64,000 nt of DNA from Paraburkholderia sprentiae WSM5005 (GTDB lineage Bacteria; Pseudomonadota; Gammaproteobacteria; Burkholderiales; Burkholderiaceae): contig NZ_CP017561.2 of assembly GCF_001865575.2 (NCBI RefSeq), positions 1-64,000 on the forward strand, given 5' to 3'. A model generated the notes under the pieces. That model had not been told where the DNA came from, did not search any database, and was given only the letters and a program-made list of their open reading frames with translations. The first letter of the stretch is position 1, and each line of letters opens with the position of its first letter. Shown piece by piece: positions 36,943-46,553 of the stretch. The translations under genes were made by a program, and so were the position numbers.

Positions 36943-38049
36943 ATGGATCATTTGCAGTCGATGCGAGTTTTCGTCAAGGTGGCGGATCTCGGCAGTTTTG
37001 CCCGCGCCGCGAGCGCGATGGATATTTCCAACGCGGTCGCCACCCGGCACGTTGCCGACCTCGAAGGCCGTCTTGGTACGCGGCTGCTCAATCGCACGAC
37101 CCGCAGCTTGTCGCTGACCGAGTCCGGTCAGGTCTATCTCGAGCGCGCCCGTCAAATTCTCGACGAACTCGAAGACGTCGAGCAGATGGTGGTCGCTCGC
37201 AATCACGAACCCGTCGGCACGCTGCGCATCGTCGCGCCAGTCGTGTTCGGCCTGCATAATCTCGCGCCCGTGCTGCAAACATACGCGGAGCGCTATCCGA
37301 AGGTCATTCCCGACGTCACGCTGGTCGATCGTCAGGTCGATCTCGTCGAGGAAGGCTTCGACGTCGGCGTCGTCATCGCGCGGCAGATGCGTAGCGCGAG
37401 CATCGTCACGCGGCGTCTGACCACCGGCTGCATGACCGTTTGCGCGACGCCGGCGTACCTGGAAAAGCATGGCACGCCGACGCGCCCCGAACATCTGCTC
37501 GAACATCCGTGCCTGAGCCTGCCGTCCGAATACTGGGGCGACGAGCGCGTGTTCACGGGGCCCGAAGGTGAAGTGCGCGTACGCCCGTCGAACGTGATCG
37601 TCGCGAACAATACGGAAATGCTGCGCCAGTTCGCGCTCCTCGGCATGGGCATCGCGATTCTGCCGAGCTATCTGATCGGCCGCGACATGACGCGCGGCCG
37701 GCTCGTCCGTCTGCTCGGCGACTATCGTTTGCCGCAGGTCGAGATCAATATTGCGTACCCGAGCCGCCGTCACCTTCCGGCCAAGGTGCGCACGTTCATC
37801 GACCATCTGGTGGAGCATTTCAACCAGACGCCGAACGGCGTGCTCGGCGAGCAGTGGATCAAGGACGGTCTCGAACGCCCCGCGACGCCGGCCGAGTTCG
37901 AGACCGGGGAGTCGCGCGCGCCGGAAGCCTTCGACGGCGCCGAGCCGCTGTCGCGGCTGCTCGATAGCGAACTGGCGCCGGCCGTGCCGAAGCCGCTAGC
38001 GAAGTCGCCCAATCGCAGCACGCGGCCTACGGCGTTGTCGCCGCTGTAA
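36943..38049 (+). CDS. LysR-family transcriptional regulator
   Basis: The 368-residue protein has an N-terminal LysR HTH (FVKVADLGSFARAASAMDIS, NRTTRSLSLTESGQVYLERA) and a C-terminal substrate domain of the PBP2 type. It is about 60 residues longer than usual because of a C-terminal Pro/Ala/Arg tail after residue 300. The ligand and targets are unknown; it may act on neighbouring genes. A terminator separates it from the convergent topB. Confidence 0.9.
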   Translation: MDHLQSMRVFVKVADLGSFARAASAMDISNAVATRHVADLEGRLGTRLLNRTTRSLSLTESGQVYLERARQILDELEDVEQMVVARNHEPVGTLRIVAPVVFGLHNLAPVLQTYAERYPKVIPDVTLVDRQVDLVEEGFDVGVVIARQMRSASIVTRRLTTGCMTVCATPAYLEKHGTPTRPEHLLEHPCLSLPSEYWGDERVFTGPEGEVRVRPSNVIVANNTEMLRQFALLGMGIAILPSYLIGRDMTRGRLVRLLGDYRLPQVEINIAYPSRRHLPAKVRTFIDHLVEHFNQTPNGVLGEQWIKDGLERPATPAEFETGESRAPEAFDGAEPLSRLLDSELAPAVPKPLAKSPNRSTRPTALSPL

Positions 38050-38090
38050 GTCTCCAGATGTCGAAGCCCGCAGCCATGCGGGCCGCCAAT

Positions 38091-38129
38091 AAAAAGGCGC
38101 GGTCACGTGAAGTGACTGCGCCTTTTTTT
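38091..38129. terminator. Bidirectional terminator between LysR gene and topB
   Basis: AAAAAGGCGCGGTCAC / GTGACTGCGCCTTTTTTT forms a long stem with one mismatch and has A and T tracts on each side, suiting both convergent genes. Confidence 0.85.
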
Positions 38130-38214
38130 ATGAGCGTGACCCGTCCTGGCCTCGCGTTTCGCACGGATCACCGACTGTTGGCTCCCACCGCCAGCCGCTG
38201 ATCCGAAGCCCGGC

Positions 38215-40884
38215 TTACGAGCCGGTTTTACGCGCGGCAGTTTTCTTCGACGGTGCCTTCTTGGCCGCCGCAGTCTTGGCGGCGGGCGCCTTTTTCGCTG
38301 CCGCCTTCTTTTCCGCCGGCTCGGCCTTCACGGCCACCGCGGTATCGCCTTCGTCCGTTTCCGGCATCGCTTTCGCCGCCGAACGAGCACCCGAAGTCTT
38401 GGCCGCCGCGGTTTTCGCCGCCGCCGGTTCCTTCTTCTCGAACTCGAAGCCGATCTTGCCGTCGTTCTGCTTGACGAGGAACGCCTTGAAGTTACGGCCC
38501 GTACGCGACGACTTGAAGTTCGTCAGCAGATCGGTGCGACCTTCGTCGAGCAGCTTGGCCATCTGCTCGCGGGAGATTTCCTGCTGCAGGATCACCTTGC
38601 CGGAGCGGAAGTCGCATGTCTTCGGATTCGCCACCGAGTTTTCGCACACGTAACTCATGCCGTGCTCGAATACGCGGGCGTGACACTTCGGACACGCGCC
38701 GATCGGCTGCTGATCGGAGAAGTCGGGCGGTTCGCCATCTTCGCCGCCCGCATCCTGGCCGAAGTCGAACTCGAGCTTGTAATTCTTGATTTCATCGTCG
38801 AGCGACAACTTCAGGATCGCCGAGAATGGCCTACCCATCTTGCTGCGAAATCCCGACAGCGGCCCAATCGTCTTGTTCTGAAGCAGTTCTTCGACTTCGG
38901 CGATCTCGAACTGACGACCGCCCGGAATCTTTGAAATCGAGAACTCGCACTTCGAGCACGCGAAACGCCGATAGTTTTCCTTCACCTGGCCGCCGCAATT
39001 CGGGCAAGGCGTCTGCAACGTCGCGTAATCGCCCGGGATCGTGTCGGAATCGTATTCTTTTGCCCGCTTGACGATGGTCTGCGTCATGCGCGCGATTTCC
39101 TGCATGAACGCGTTGCGCGGCAGGTTGCCGCGCTCCATCTGCGAGAGCTTGTATTCCCATTCGCCGGTCAGTTCAGGCGCGGTCAGCTCCTTCACGCCCA
39201 GGCCGCGCAGCAGCGTCATCAACTGGAAGGCCTTGGCGGTGGGAATTAGATCGCGGCCTTCGCGGATCAGGTACTTTTCGGTGAGCAGACCTTCGATGAT
39301 TGCCGCGCGGGTTGCCGGCGTGCCGAGCCCCTTGGCCGCCATCGCTTCGCGCAACTCGTCGTCTTCGACCAGCTTGCCGGCGCCTTCCATCGCCGACAGC
39401 AGCGTCGCTTCGTTGTAGCGTGCTGGCGGCTTCGTGACGAGCTGCTGTGCCGCAATCTTGTCGGTCTTGACCTTTTCGTCTTTCTGCACCGGCACGAGGT
39501 TCGCGTCATCGCCGCTGATTTCGCGGCCGTAGACCTGCAGCCAGCCCGGCTCGACGAGTACCTTGCCTTCGGTCTTGAAGTGATGGCCGATCACCTCGGT
39601 GATACGCGTCGTCACACGGAATTCGGCGGCCGGGAAGAACACCGAAAGGAAACGCTTCACGACGAGGTCGTAGAGCTTCTGTTCGGGTTCGGACAGATTC
39701 TTCGGCGCCTGCAGCGTCGGGATGATTGCGAAGTGGTCGCTGATCTTCGAGTTGTCGAAGATGCGCTTGTTCGGTTTCACCCAGCCCTTGTCGAGCACCT
39801 GCTTCGCGAACGGCAGGTAGTTGTTGCTCTCCTTGAGCATCCCGAGCGTCTGCTTGACCGTGTCCAGGTAGTCTTCCGGCAGCGCACGCGCGTCGGTTCG
39901 CGGATAGGTCAGCACCTTGTGCTTTTCGTACAGCGCCTGAGCGAGGCCCAGCGTGTTCTTCGCCGAAAAGCCGAAGCGGCCATTGGCCTCACGCTGCAGA
40001 CTGGTCAGGTCGAACAGCGCGGGCGAGAGCTGCGTCGATGGTTTCGACTCCTCGGTCACCGTGCCGAGTTGGCCGCGGCAAGCCGCGACGATCGTCTCTG
40101 CCGCTGGCAATGCCCAGAGGCGCGAGTCGCGCTTTTCCGGATCGAACTCGTCGCGCTTGAATTTCGGGTCGAACCAGCGGCCTTCGTAGAAGCCGGCCGC
40201 GCAGACGAACTCCGCCTTCACTTCCCAGTAATCGCGCGGCACGAAGCGTCGAATTTTCTCTTCGCGCTCGACGACGATCGACAGCGTCGGCGTCTGCACG
40301 CGTCCGACCGTGGTCAGGAAGAAGCCGCCGCCCTTGCTGTTGAAGGCGGTCATCGCGCGCGTGCCGTTGATGCCGACGAGCCAGTCCGCCTCCGAGCGGC
40401 AGCGCGCCGCATCGGCGAGCGGCTGCATCTCTTCGTCGCTGCGCAGACGCGCGAAACCGTCGCGGATCGCGCCGGCTGTCATCGACTGCAGCCACAGCCG
40501 TTGCACCGGCTGTTTGGCTTTCGCGTGCTGTGCGATCAAGCGGAAAATCAGCTCGCCCTCGCGCCCCGCATCGCATGCGTTGATCAGACGGTCGATGTCC
40601 TTGCGCTTCATCAGCCTGGTCAGCACCTTCAGGCGCGACTCGCTCTTCGCGATCGGATTCAGATCGAAATGTGGCGGGATGACGGGCAAGTTGGCAAAGC
40701 TCCACTTGCCGCGCTTGACTTCGTATTCGTCGGGCGCAGCGATTTCCAGCAGGTGGCCCACTGCCGACGAAAGCACGTAGTCGTCGCTTTCGTAGTACTC
40801 GTCATGCTTGGTAAAGCCGCCTAAAGCGCGCGCGATGTCGTTCGCGACAGAAGGCTTTTCGGCGATGATCAGTGCTTTGGACAT
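38215..40884 (-). CDS. topB: DNA topoisomerase III
   Basis: This type IA topoisomerase has 889 residues. It carries the TOPRIM start MSKALIIAEKPSVANDIARA, the INACDAGREGELIFRLI acidic motif, the active-site tyrosine region KVLTYPRTDARALPEDY, and C-terminal zinc-ribbon segments with CX2C pairs (PCPNCGG; ACSKCEFSISK). It ends in an unusually long Ala/Lys-rich basic tail (about residues 805-889). The ATG at 40884 is chosen over 40932. Confidence 0.94.
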   Translation of the reverse strand: MSKALIIAEKPSVANDIARALGGFTKHDEYYESDDYVLSSAVGHLLEIAAPDEYEVKRGKWSFANLPVIPPHFDLNPIAKSESRLKVLTRLMKRKDIDRLINACDAGREGELIFRLIAQHAKAKQPVQRLWLQSMTAGAIRDGFARLRSDEEMQPLADAARCRSEADWLVGINGTRAMTAFNSKGGGFFLTTVGRVQTPTLSIVVEREEKIRRFVPRDYWEVKAEFVCAAGFYEGRWFDPKFKRDEFDPEKRDSRLWALPAAETIVAACRGQLGTVTEESKPSTQLSPALFDLTSLQREANGRFGFSAKNTLGLAQALYEKHKVLTYPRTDARALPEDYLDTVKQTLGMLKESNNYLPFAKQVLDKGWVKPNKRIFDNSKISDHFAIIPTLQAPKNLSEPEQKLYDLVVKRFLSVFFPAAEFRVTTRITEVIGHHFKTEGKVLVEPGWLQVYGREISGDDANLVPVQKDEKVKTDKIAAQQLVTKPPARYNEATLLSAMEGAGKLVEDDELREAMAAKGLGTPATRAAIIEGLLTEKYLIREGRDLIPTAKAFQLMTLLRGLGVKELTAPELTGEWEYKLSQMERGNLPRNAFMQEIARMTQTIVKRAKEYDSDTIPGDYATLQTPCPNCGGQVKENYRRFACSKCEFSISKIPGGRQFEIAEVEELLQNKTIGPLSGFRSKMGRPFSAILKLSLDDEIKNYKLEFDFGQDAGGEDGEPPDFSDQQPIGACPKCHARVFEHGMSYVCENSVANPKTCDFRSGKVILQQEISREQMAKLLDEGRTDLLTNFKSSRTGRNFKAFLVKQNDGKIGFEFEKKEPAAAKTAAAKTSGARSAAKAMPETDEGDTAVAVKAEPAEKKAAAKKAPAAKTAAAKKAPSKKTAARKTGS

Positions 40885-41137
40885 GACTCGATGTGAGGTT
40901 GGAAGATCCGGGTTGGTGGTCTTGAGCGCCAATATGGCGCGCGACGCTCGCTTGAGACCTTTTGCGACCCAATAACGACCGCTTTATAGCACAAGGCGCG
41001 AACCGAACATGCCGAGTGCCATAAAAGCGCGCCATCATAATTGCGCGTACGGCGGTTGATCAACTGCGGCAAACGCCGCGTGCGGACAGCGATGTCAGCC
41101 GCGATGCTGTCCCAAAACCGGCCGCGCAGGGCCGTGT

Positions 41138-41515
41138 TCAGGCGACCGCCAGCGCGGGCCGCAGCTTCGGTGCGCCGGTCACGCCGGGCAGCGTGGTCAG
41201 ATCCGACAGCATCCGCTCGACGATCGACACCTGCGGCAAAACCGTACCGAAAAATCGTGTCGTCACCGAGTCTTCGATCAGGACGGTCGGGAAATTTTCG
41301 ACGTCCAGATCGTCGAAGCGATCCGCATGAGTTTCGATGTCGATCCATGCGAAGCAGACTTCGGGGTGCCGCTCGGCCAGCCGGTTGAAAGCGTCCTGGT
41401 ATTCGCGACAGGTTCCGCACCACTCCGCACACAGGCATGCGACGAACAATGTACCGGGTTCGTTGACGCGCTCGGCGATCCGGTCCTGGTCGGTGTCGAG
41501 GTTCAGCGCGGGCAT
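41138..41515 (-). CDS. Thioredoxin-family protein
   Basis: The 125-residue thioredoxin fold has an AEWCGTCREY active site (CGTC instead of CGPC) and the cis-proline region NFPTVLI. It is cytoplasmic, with no signal peptide. The ATG at 41515 is preferred to 41566, which lacks a ribosome site. It lies next to dprA. The partner reductase is unknown. Confidence 0.82.
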   Translation of the reverse strand: MPALNLDTDQDRIAERVNEPGTLFVACLCAEWCGTCREYQDAFNRLAERHPEVCFAWIDIETHADRFDDLDVENFPTVLIEDSVTTRFFGTVLPQVSIVERMLSDLTTLPGVTGAPKLRPALAVA

Positions 41516-41616
41516 GAAGTGGTTTCCTTGTGTACTTTGTCGGGTGCTTTGGCGCGAATGTAGCATGGCCGGTCGCGACGAGTGGGCAATCCGCGTTGAT
41601 GCCGGTCGGTCTCGGC

Positions 41617-42846
41617 TCAGTCATGATGGGCTCGCATGAAGCGGCCGCCGGGCAGCAGCGTGACCTCGCCGGCGAGTTCGAGCTGCAGCAAGGTGGCGTG
41701 CAGGGCAGCGTCTTGCATCTCGGTGCGGGCGGCGAGAATTTCAAGCGTGGTCGGCGCATGGCCGAGCGCGGCGAGCAGACGCTGGGCATCGGGGTCGCGC
41801 GCCGGCTGCGGGGCCGGTCCAGCCGGCGGCGAGCTGGCCAGGGTGGCGGCCGCAGCTTGCGAAGCCATCCCACCCGACGGAACGCGCGACCCCACGTGCT
41901 GCAGTGGCCCCGCCCGCTTCGCCGCCGATCCCGCGTCGCTCACGGGCCGCGGGGCAAAACCGAGTTCCTCCAGCACCTCGTCAGGCGTTTCCACGAGCCG
42001 GGCTCCCTGCTTGATCATCCGATGACAGCCGCGCGATAGCGGCGCGTGAATCGATCCGGGCAATGCGAGCACGTCGCGGCCCATCTCGTTAGCGAGCCGC
42101 GCGGTTATCAGCGAACCGGAGCGCATAGCCGCCTCCACGATCACGACACCGCTGACCAGCCCCGCGATCAGCCGATTGCGCTGCGGGAAATTGGCGGCGC
42201 GCGCCGGCGTGCCCAGCGGCCACTCCGAAAGGATCGCACCCTGCGCCGCGATCTGCCGCGCGAGCGCATGGTGCGCGGCCGGATACACGAGATCCGCGCC
42301 GGTGCCGACCACCGCGACCGTCCCGCCGACGCCTTCCAGCCCGCCCCGATGCGCGGCGCCATCGATACCGAGCGCGAGCCCCGACACCACCGTCACGCCC
42401 GCCGCCGACAGGTCGCGCGCGAACCGCCGCGCATCCTCGATGCCCTGCGGGGTGGCGCTGCGGCTGCCCACCAGTGCGACGGCACGCGTATGCAGCAAAT
42501 CTAGCCGGCCCTTTATATATAGAAGCGGCGGTGGATCTGGCATCGTCAACAGCGCGGGCGGGTAGGCGGGGTCGTCGAGCGTGACGATCTGGTTGCCCGG
42601 CTGTTCGCGCCATGCGAGCACGGCATCGAGCTCACCGTCGAGCGTCGGACCCGACGGCGTCAGCACCGCGCGCGCGGCGGCTTCGCCGGCAACCTCGGCG
42701 AGCGTCTCGCGCGACTGCGCGAAAATCGCTTCCGGCAGCCCGAACGCGCGCAGCAACAGGCGCAACGCCGCGGGTTTGAGGCCCGGCGCAATCGACAACC
42801 GCAGCCAGGCGGCCAGTTCGATACGGGTTGCGGGCAAGGTCTGCAT
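41617..42846 (-). CDS. dprA: DNA-processing protein DprA (DNA uptake/RecA loader)
   Basis: DprA protects incoming single-stranded DNA and loads RecA in transformation. The 409 residues have an N-terminal SAM-like part, the Rossmann-like core (VALVGSRSATPQGIEDARRF, VSGLALGIDGAAHRGGL, NFPQRNRLIAGLVSGVVIVE, GSLITARLANEMGRDVLALP), and a C-terminal winged helix linked by an Ala/Pro-rich spacer. All key blocks are intact. Confidence 0.95.
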   Translation of the reverse strand: MQTLPATRIELAAWLRLSIAPGLKPAALRLLLRAFGLPEAIFAQSRETLAEVAGEAAARAVLTPSGPTLDGELDAVLAWREQPGNQIVTLDDPAYPPALLTMPDPPPLLYIKGRLDLLHTRAVALVGSRSATPQGIEDARRFARDLSAAGVTVVSGLALGIDGAAHRGGLEGVGGTVAVVGTGADLVYPAAHHALARQIAAQGAILSEWPLGTPARAANFPQRNRLIAGLVSGVVIVEAAMRSGSLITARLANEMGRDVLALPGSIHAPLSRGCHRMIKQGARLVETPDEVLEELGFAPRPVSDAGSAAKRAGPLQHVGSRVPSGGMASQAAAATLASSPPAGPAPQPARDPDAQRLLAALGHAPTTLEILAARTEMQDAALHATLLQLELAGEVTLLPGGRFMRAHHD

Positions 42847-43110
42847 GCGGGTCGCTCCTTTGGCGGGGCCTGCGGACAGGCGGTCGCCATGCTAAAATTT
42901 TCATCATCCGAAATAAAACCGCGATAAACCGCGAATAACCGCGGCGCCGCGCTGACCGGCGCGGGTTCGTCGGCGGGCGCACGAGGCGCGTTGAATCGAA
43001 CCGGTTCGACATCATCTATCCTCTGCGTATTACGACGGGCTCACAACCTGGCCGAATGGCCAACGCGAGCTTTTCAACGGTTGGCGGCGTCTCAAATCAC
43101 ACTCGAAATC

Positions 43111-43614
43111 ATGGCTTTACTGAGCATCCTCAATTACCCGGACAAACGACTGCACAAGGTGGCCAAGCCAGTCGCGGAGGTCAACGACCGTATCCGCCGT
43201 CTCGTCGCGGACATGGCCGAAACGATGTATGCGGCGCCCGGCGTCGGCCTCGCCGCCACCCAGGTGGACGTGCACGAGCGCGTCATCGTGATCGACGTGT
43301 CGGAAACGCACGACGAACTGCTCGCGTTCATCAACCCGGAAATCGTCTGGTCGAGCGATGAGAGGAAGCTGTCGGAGGAGGGCTGCCTGTCGGTGCCCGG
43401 CATCTACGACAACGTCGAACGTGCCGAGAAAGTGCGCGTGCGCGCGCTGAACGAGAAGGGTGAAACCTTCGAGCTCGATTGCGAAGGGCTTCTGGCCGTG
43501 TGCATCCAGCACGAGATGGATCACCTGATGGGCCGCGTGTTCGTCGAATATCTGTCGCCGCTCAAGCAAACGCGCATCAAGAGCAAGATGAAGAAGCTCG
43601 CCCACGCGATGTAA
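43111..43614 (+). CDS. def: Peptide deformylase
   Basis: Def removes the formyl group from nascent N-terminal methionine. The 167 residues hold the three signature motifs [13 protein letters not shown] and QHEMDHLMG, which bind the catalytic Fe/Zn ion. The ATG at 43111 is chosen over 42991. It lies 28 bp upstream of fmt, the enzyme that adds the formyl group. Confidence 0.97.
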   Translation: MALLSILNYPDKRLHKVAKPVAEVNDRIRRLVADMAETMYAAPGVGLAATQVDVHERVIVIDVSETHDELLAFINPEIVWSSDERKLSEEGCLSVPGIYDNVERAEKVRVRALNEKGETFELDCEGLLAVCIQHEMDHLMGRVFVEYLSPLKQTRIKSKMKKLAHAM

Positions 43615-43642
43615 TGCGCTTTCACTTGCCTACCGCCCGTTC

Positions 43643-44632
43643 ATGAGTCATTCGTTGCGCGTCATCTTTGCCGGTACGCCGGAATTCGCCGCGGCCGCGC
43701 TGGCCGCGATTCATCGCGCCGGGTTTGCCGTGCCGCTCGTGTTGACGCAGCCAGACCGGCCCGCGGGACGCGGCATGAAGCTGCAGGCGAGTCCGGTCAA
43801 GCGCTACGCGCAGGAGCACGGCCTTGCGCTCGCGCAGCCCACCTCGCTGCGCCGCACCGGCAAATATCCGCAGGAAGCCGCCGCCGCGATCGAGCAACTG
43901 CGCGCGACGCCGCACGACGTGATGGTGGTCGCCGCCTATGGGCTGATCCTGCCGCAGGAGGTGCTCGACGTTCCGCGCTTCGGCTGCATCAACATTCACG
44001 CGTCGCTGCTGCCGCGCTGGCGCGGCGCGGCGCCGATTCATCGCGCGATCGAAGCGGGCGACGCGCAAACCGGCATCACGCTGATGCGGATGGATGCGGG
44101 CCTCGACACTGGCGCGATGATTTCCGAACTGCGCACGCCCATCTTCGCCGACGACACGACTGCCACGCTGCACGAGCGTCTCGCCGAAGACGGCGCGAAG
44201 CTGATCGTCGACGCGCTGATCGAGCTCGAGCGCACCGGCAAGCTGGCTTCGACCCCGCAGCCGGCCGATGGCGTGACCTACGCGGAGAAAATCGCCAAGC
44301 ACGAAGCGGCACTCGACTGGCGCCGCCCGGCCGAGGCGCTTGCGCGCCAGGTGCGCGCGTTCGACCCATTCCCCGGCGGCACCGGCACGCTCGAAGACGG
44401 CAGCACCGTCAAGATCTGGGCCGCCACCGCCGCGTCGGCGTCTGACAGCAACAAGGCGCCAGGCACCATCACCGAGGTTTCGTCCGACGGCGTACTGGTC
44501 GCTTGCGGCGAAGGCGTACTCCGTCTGACGCAATTGCAGAAGCCCGGCGGCAAGCGCCTGCCCGTGCGTGAATTCCTTGCTGGCTCGCCGCTCGTCGCAG
44601 GACAGCGCTTCGAGCTTCCCGGCGCAGAATAA
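43643..44632 (+). CDS. fmt: Methionyl-tRNA formyltransferase
   Basis: Fmt formylates initiator Met-tRNA with 10-formyl-THF. The 329 residues have a formyl-transferase N-terminal domain with [20 protein letters not shown] and the substrate motif [13 protein letters not shown], plus a C-terminal OB-type tRNA-binding domain. It is in the def-fmt order and continues the operon. Confidence 0.97.
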   Translation: MSHSLRVIFAGTPEFAAAALAAIHRAGFAVPLVLTQPDRPAGRGMKLQASPVKRYAQEHGLALAQPTSLRRTGKYPQEAAAAIEQLRATPHDVMVVAAYGLILPQEVLDVPRFGCINIHASLLPRWRGAAPIHRAIEAGDAQTGITLMRMDAGLDTGAMISELRTPIFADDTTATLHERLAEDGAKLIVDALIELERTGKLASTPQPADGVTYAEKIAKHEAALDWRRPAEALARQVRAFDPFPGGTGTLEDGSTVKIWAATAASASDSNKAPGTITEVSSDGVLVACGEGVLRLTQLQKPGGKRLPVREFLAGSPLVAGQRFELPGAE

Positions 44633-44747
44633 GCGTGTCGCGTACGCGAAAACATCGTCCATCCGGCCGATGTTCTCCGCCCCCGCCGCCAGCGCGCCGC
44701 GCGTTAGAATCCTCCATGCAGCAGACCAGGTTCCGAGGGTTCACCAC

Positions 44748-45389
44748 ATGTTCGGCATCGTCCATTTCGAATTTTTCATCGTCGCGGTTTTTCTCCTGAA
44801 CATCACGCCGGGGCCGGATACCGCTTATATCGTCGGGCGGAGCGTCGCCCAAGGCCGCGGTGCCGGGCTGATGTCGGCGCTGGGCATTTCGGCGGGCTGC
44901 TGCATTCATTCGCTTGCCTGCGCGTTCGGACTGACCGCGCTGCTGGCCGCCTCCGCGACGGCGTTCACCATCGTCAAATCCGTCGGCGCGATCTATCTGA
45001 TCTACCTCGGCGTGCGCCTGATCTTCACGAAGCCGGCCGCCGATGCGCCCGCCGGCGACTCGCGCGCGCCGTCCACGCCGAAGTCGCTGCGGCAGTTGTT
45101 CCTGCAAGGCTTCTGGACCAACGTGCTGAACCCGAAAGTCGTGCTGTTCTTCGTGTCGTTTTTCCCGCAATTCGTCTCGACGGGCAGCGAACACAAGACT
45201 TTCGCGTTTCTCGCGCTCGGCGCGGTCTTCGTGCTGATGAGCATGGTCTGGAACAGCTTCGTGGCGTGGATCGCGGGCAGCGTCACGCAGCGTTTCTCGG
45301 GCAAACCGGCAGTCAAGCGCTGGCTGGATCGCGGCGTCGGCAGCGCGTTCGTCGGCCTGGGCATCAAGCTGGCGACCGCCTCGCGATGA
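44748..45389 (+). CDS. LysE/RhtB-family amino-acid exporter
   Basis: The 213-residue protein has six hydrophobic segments and the LysE start FLLNITPGPDTAYIVGRSVA. Mid-domain segments are GAIYLIYLGVRLIF and FLQGFWTNVLNPKVVLFFVS, and the C-terminus is DRGVGSAFVGLGIKLA. It probably exports an amino acid or a homoserine-type compound; the substrate is unknown. The ATG at 44748 is chosen over an upstream in-frame ATG. Confidence 0.9.
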   Translation: MFGIVHFEFFIVAVFLLNITPGPDTAYIVGRSVAQGRGAGLMSALGISAGCCIHSLACAFGLTALLAASATAFTIVKSVGAIYLIYLGVRLIFTKPAADAPAGDSRAPSTPKSLRQLFLQGFWTNVLNPKVVLFFVSFFPQFVSTGSEHKTFAFLALGAVFVLMSMVWNSFVAWIAGSVTQRFSGKPAVKRWLDRGVGSAFVGLGIKLATASR

Positions 45390-45495
45390 TTGAATTTTCC
45401 CGCATCGCCCCTATCTAACGTTTTGCTTACAATCTGACGCCGCAATCGCGCGGCACGGAGATGAAGGCCACGCTTGGAGGCAAGGAGTTGCAGAC

Positions 45496-46353
45496 ATGTT
45501 TAATTGGGTGAAAACCGCGATGTTGATGGCTGCGATCACGGCCCTTTTCATCGTGATCGGTGGAATGATCGGCGGCTCGCGCGGCATGATGCTCGCGCTG
45601 GTGATCGCTCTGGGGATGAATTTCTTCTCGTACTGGTTCTCCGACAAGATGGTCTTGCGCATGTACAACGCGCAGGAGGTCGACGAAAACAGTGCGCCGC
45701 AGTTCTATCGGATGGTGCGCGATCTCGCCACGCGCGCGAACCTGCCGATGCCGCGCGTCTACCTGATCAACGAAGACGCGCCGAACGCGTTCGCCACTGG
45801 CCGCAATCCGGAGAACGCGGCGGTCGCGGCCACCACCGGGATTCTGCGCGTGTTGTCCGAGCGTGAAATGCGCGGTGTGATGGCGCACGAACTTGCGCAC
45901 GTGAAGCATCGCGACATTCTGATCTCGACGATTTCGGCGACCATGGCCGGCGCGATTTCCGCGTTGGCGAACTTCGCGATGTTCTTCGGCGGCCGCGACG
46001 AAAACGGCCGTCCCGCGAACCCGATCGCGAGCATCGCGGTTGCGCTGCTCGCACCGATTGCGGGCGCGGTGATCCAGATGGCGATTTCGCGTGCGCGCGA
46101 ATTCGAAGCCGACCGTGGCGGCGCGCAGATTTCGGGCGACCCGCAGGCACTGGCGTCGGCGCTCGACAAGATCCATCGCTATGCGAGCGGCATTCCGTTC
46201 CCGACGGCCGAAGCGCATCCGGCCACGGCGCAGATGATGATCATGAATCCGCTGTCGGGCGGCGGCATCGCGAGTCTGTTCTCGACGCACCCGGCGACCG
46301 AGGAACGCATTGCGCGTCTGATGGAAATGGCACGCACCGGGCGCTTCGACTGA
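45496..46353 (+). CDS. htpX: Heat-shock membrane zinc metalloprotease HtpX
   Basis: HtpX degrades misfolded membrane proteins with FtsH. The 285 residues start with two membrane segments. The zinc motif is [12 protein letters not shown], and a conserved C-terminal E is in [15 protein letters not shown] further membrane pair follows the motif. It is followed by a strong terminator. Confidence 0.95.
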   Translation: MFNWVKTAMLMAAITALFIVIGGMIGGSRGMMLALVIALGMNFFSYWFSDKMVLRMYNAQEVDENSAPQFYRMVRDLATRANLPMPRVYLINEDAPNAFATGRNPENAAVAATTGILRVLSEREMRGVMAHELAHVKHRDILISTISATMAGAISALANFAMFFGGRDENGRPANPIASIAVALLAPIAGAVIQMAISRAREFEADRGGAQISGDPQALASALDKIHRYASGIPFPTAEAHPATAQMMIMNPLSGGGIASLFSTHPATEERIARLMEMARTGRFD

Positions 46354-46394
46354 GGCGTCGCGTCGTTCGACGCGTCAAGCCTGAAATACCGAAG

Positions 46395-46422
46395 AGCGGG
46401 CTCGCGAGGCCCGCTTTTTTTT
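46395..46422 (+). terminator. Rho-independent terminator after htpX
   Basis: AGCGGGC / GCCCGCT stem with a 7-nt loop and a run of T, 42 bp past the htpX stop. Confidence 0.88.
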
Positions 46423-46553
46423 CGCACCTTTCGTGGCCACTGCGCGACGGCCTCTGCGACCGCCACTCCACGCACGCCGGCCCCCGCCAGCGCCACGCTA
46501 CAATGTGCGCTGACTGCGCCGTGCGTACCGTGCGGCTTGCCCTTGCTCCCTTC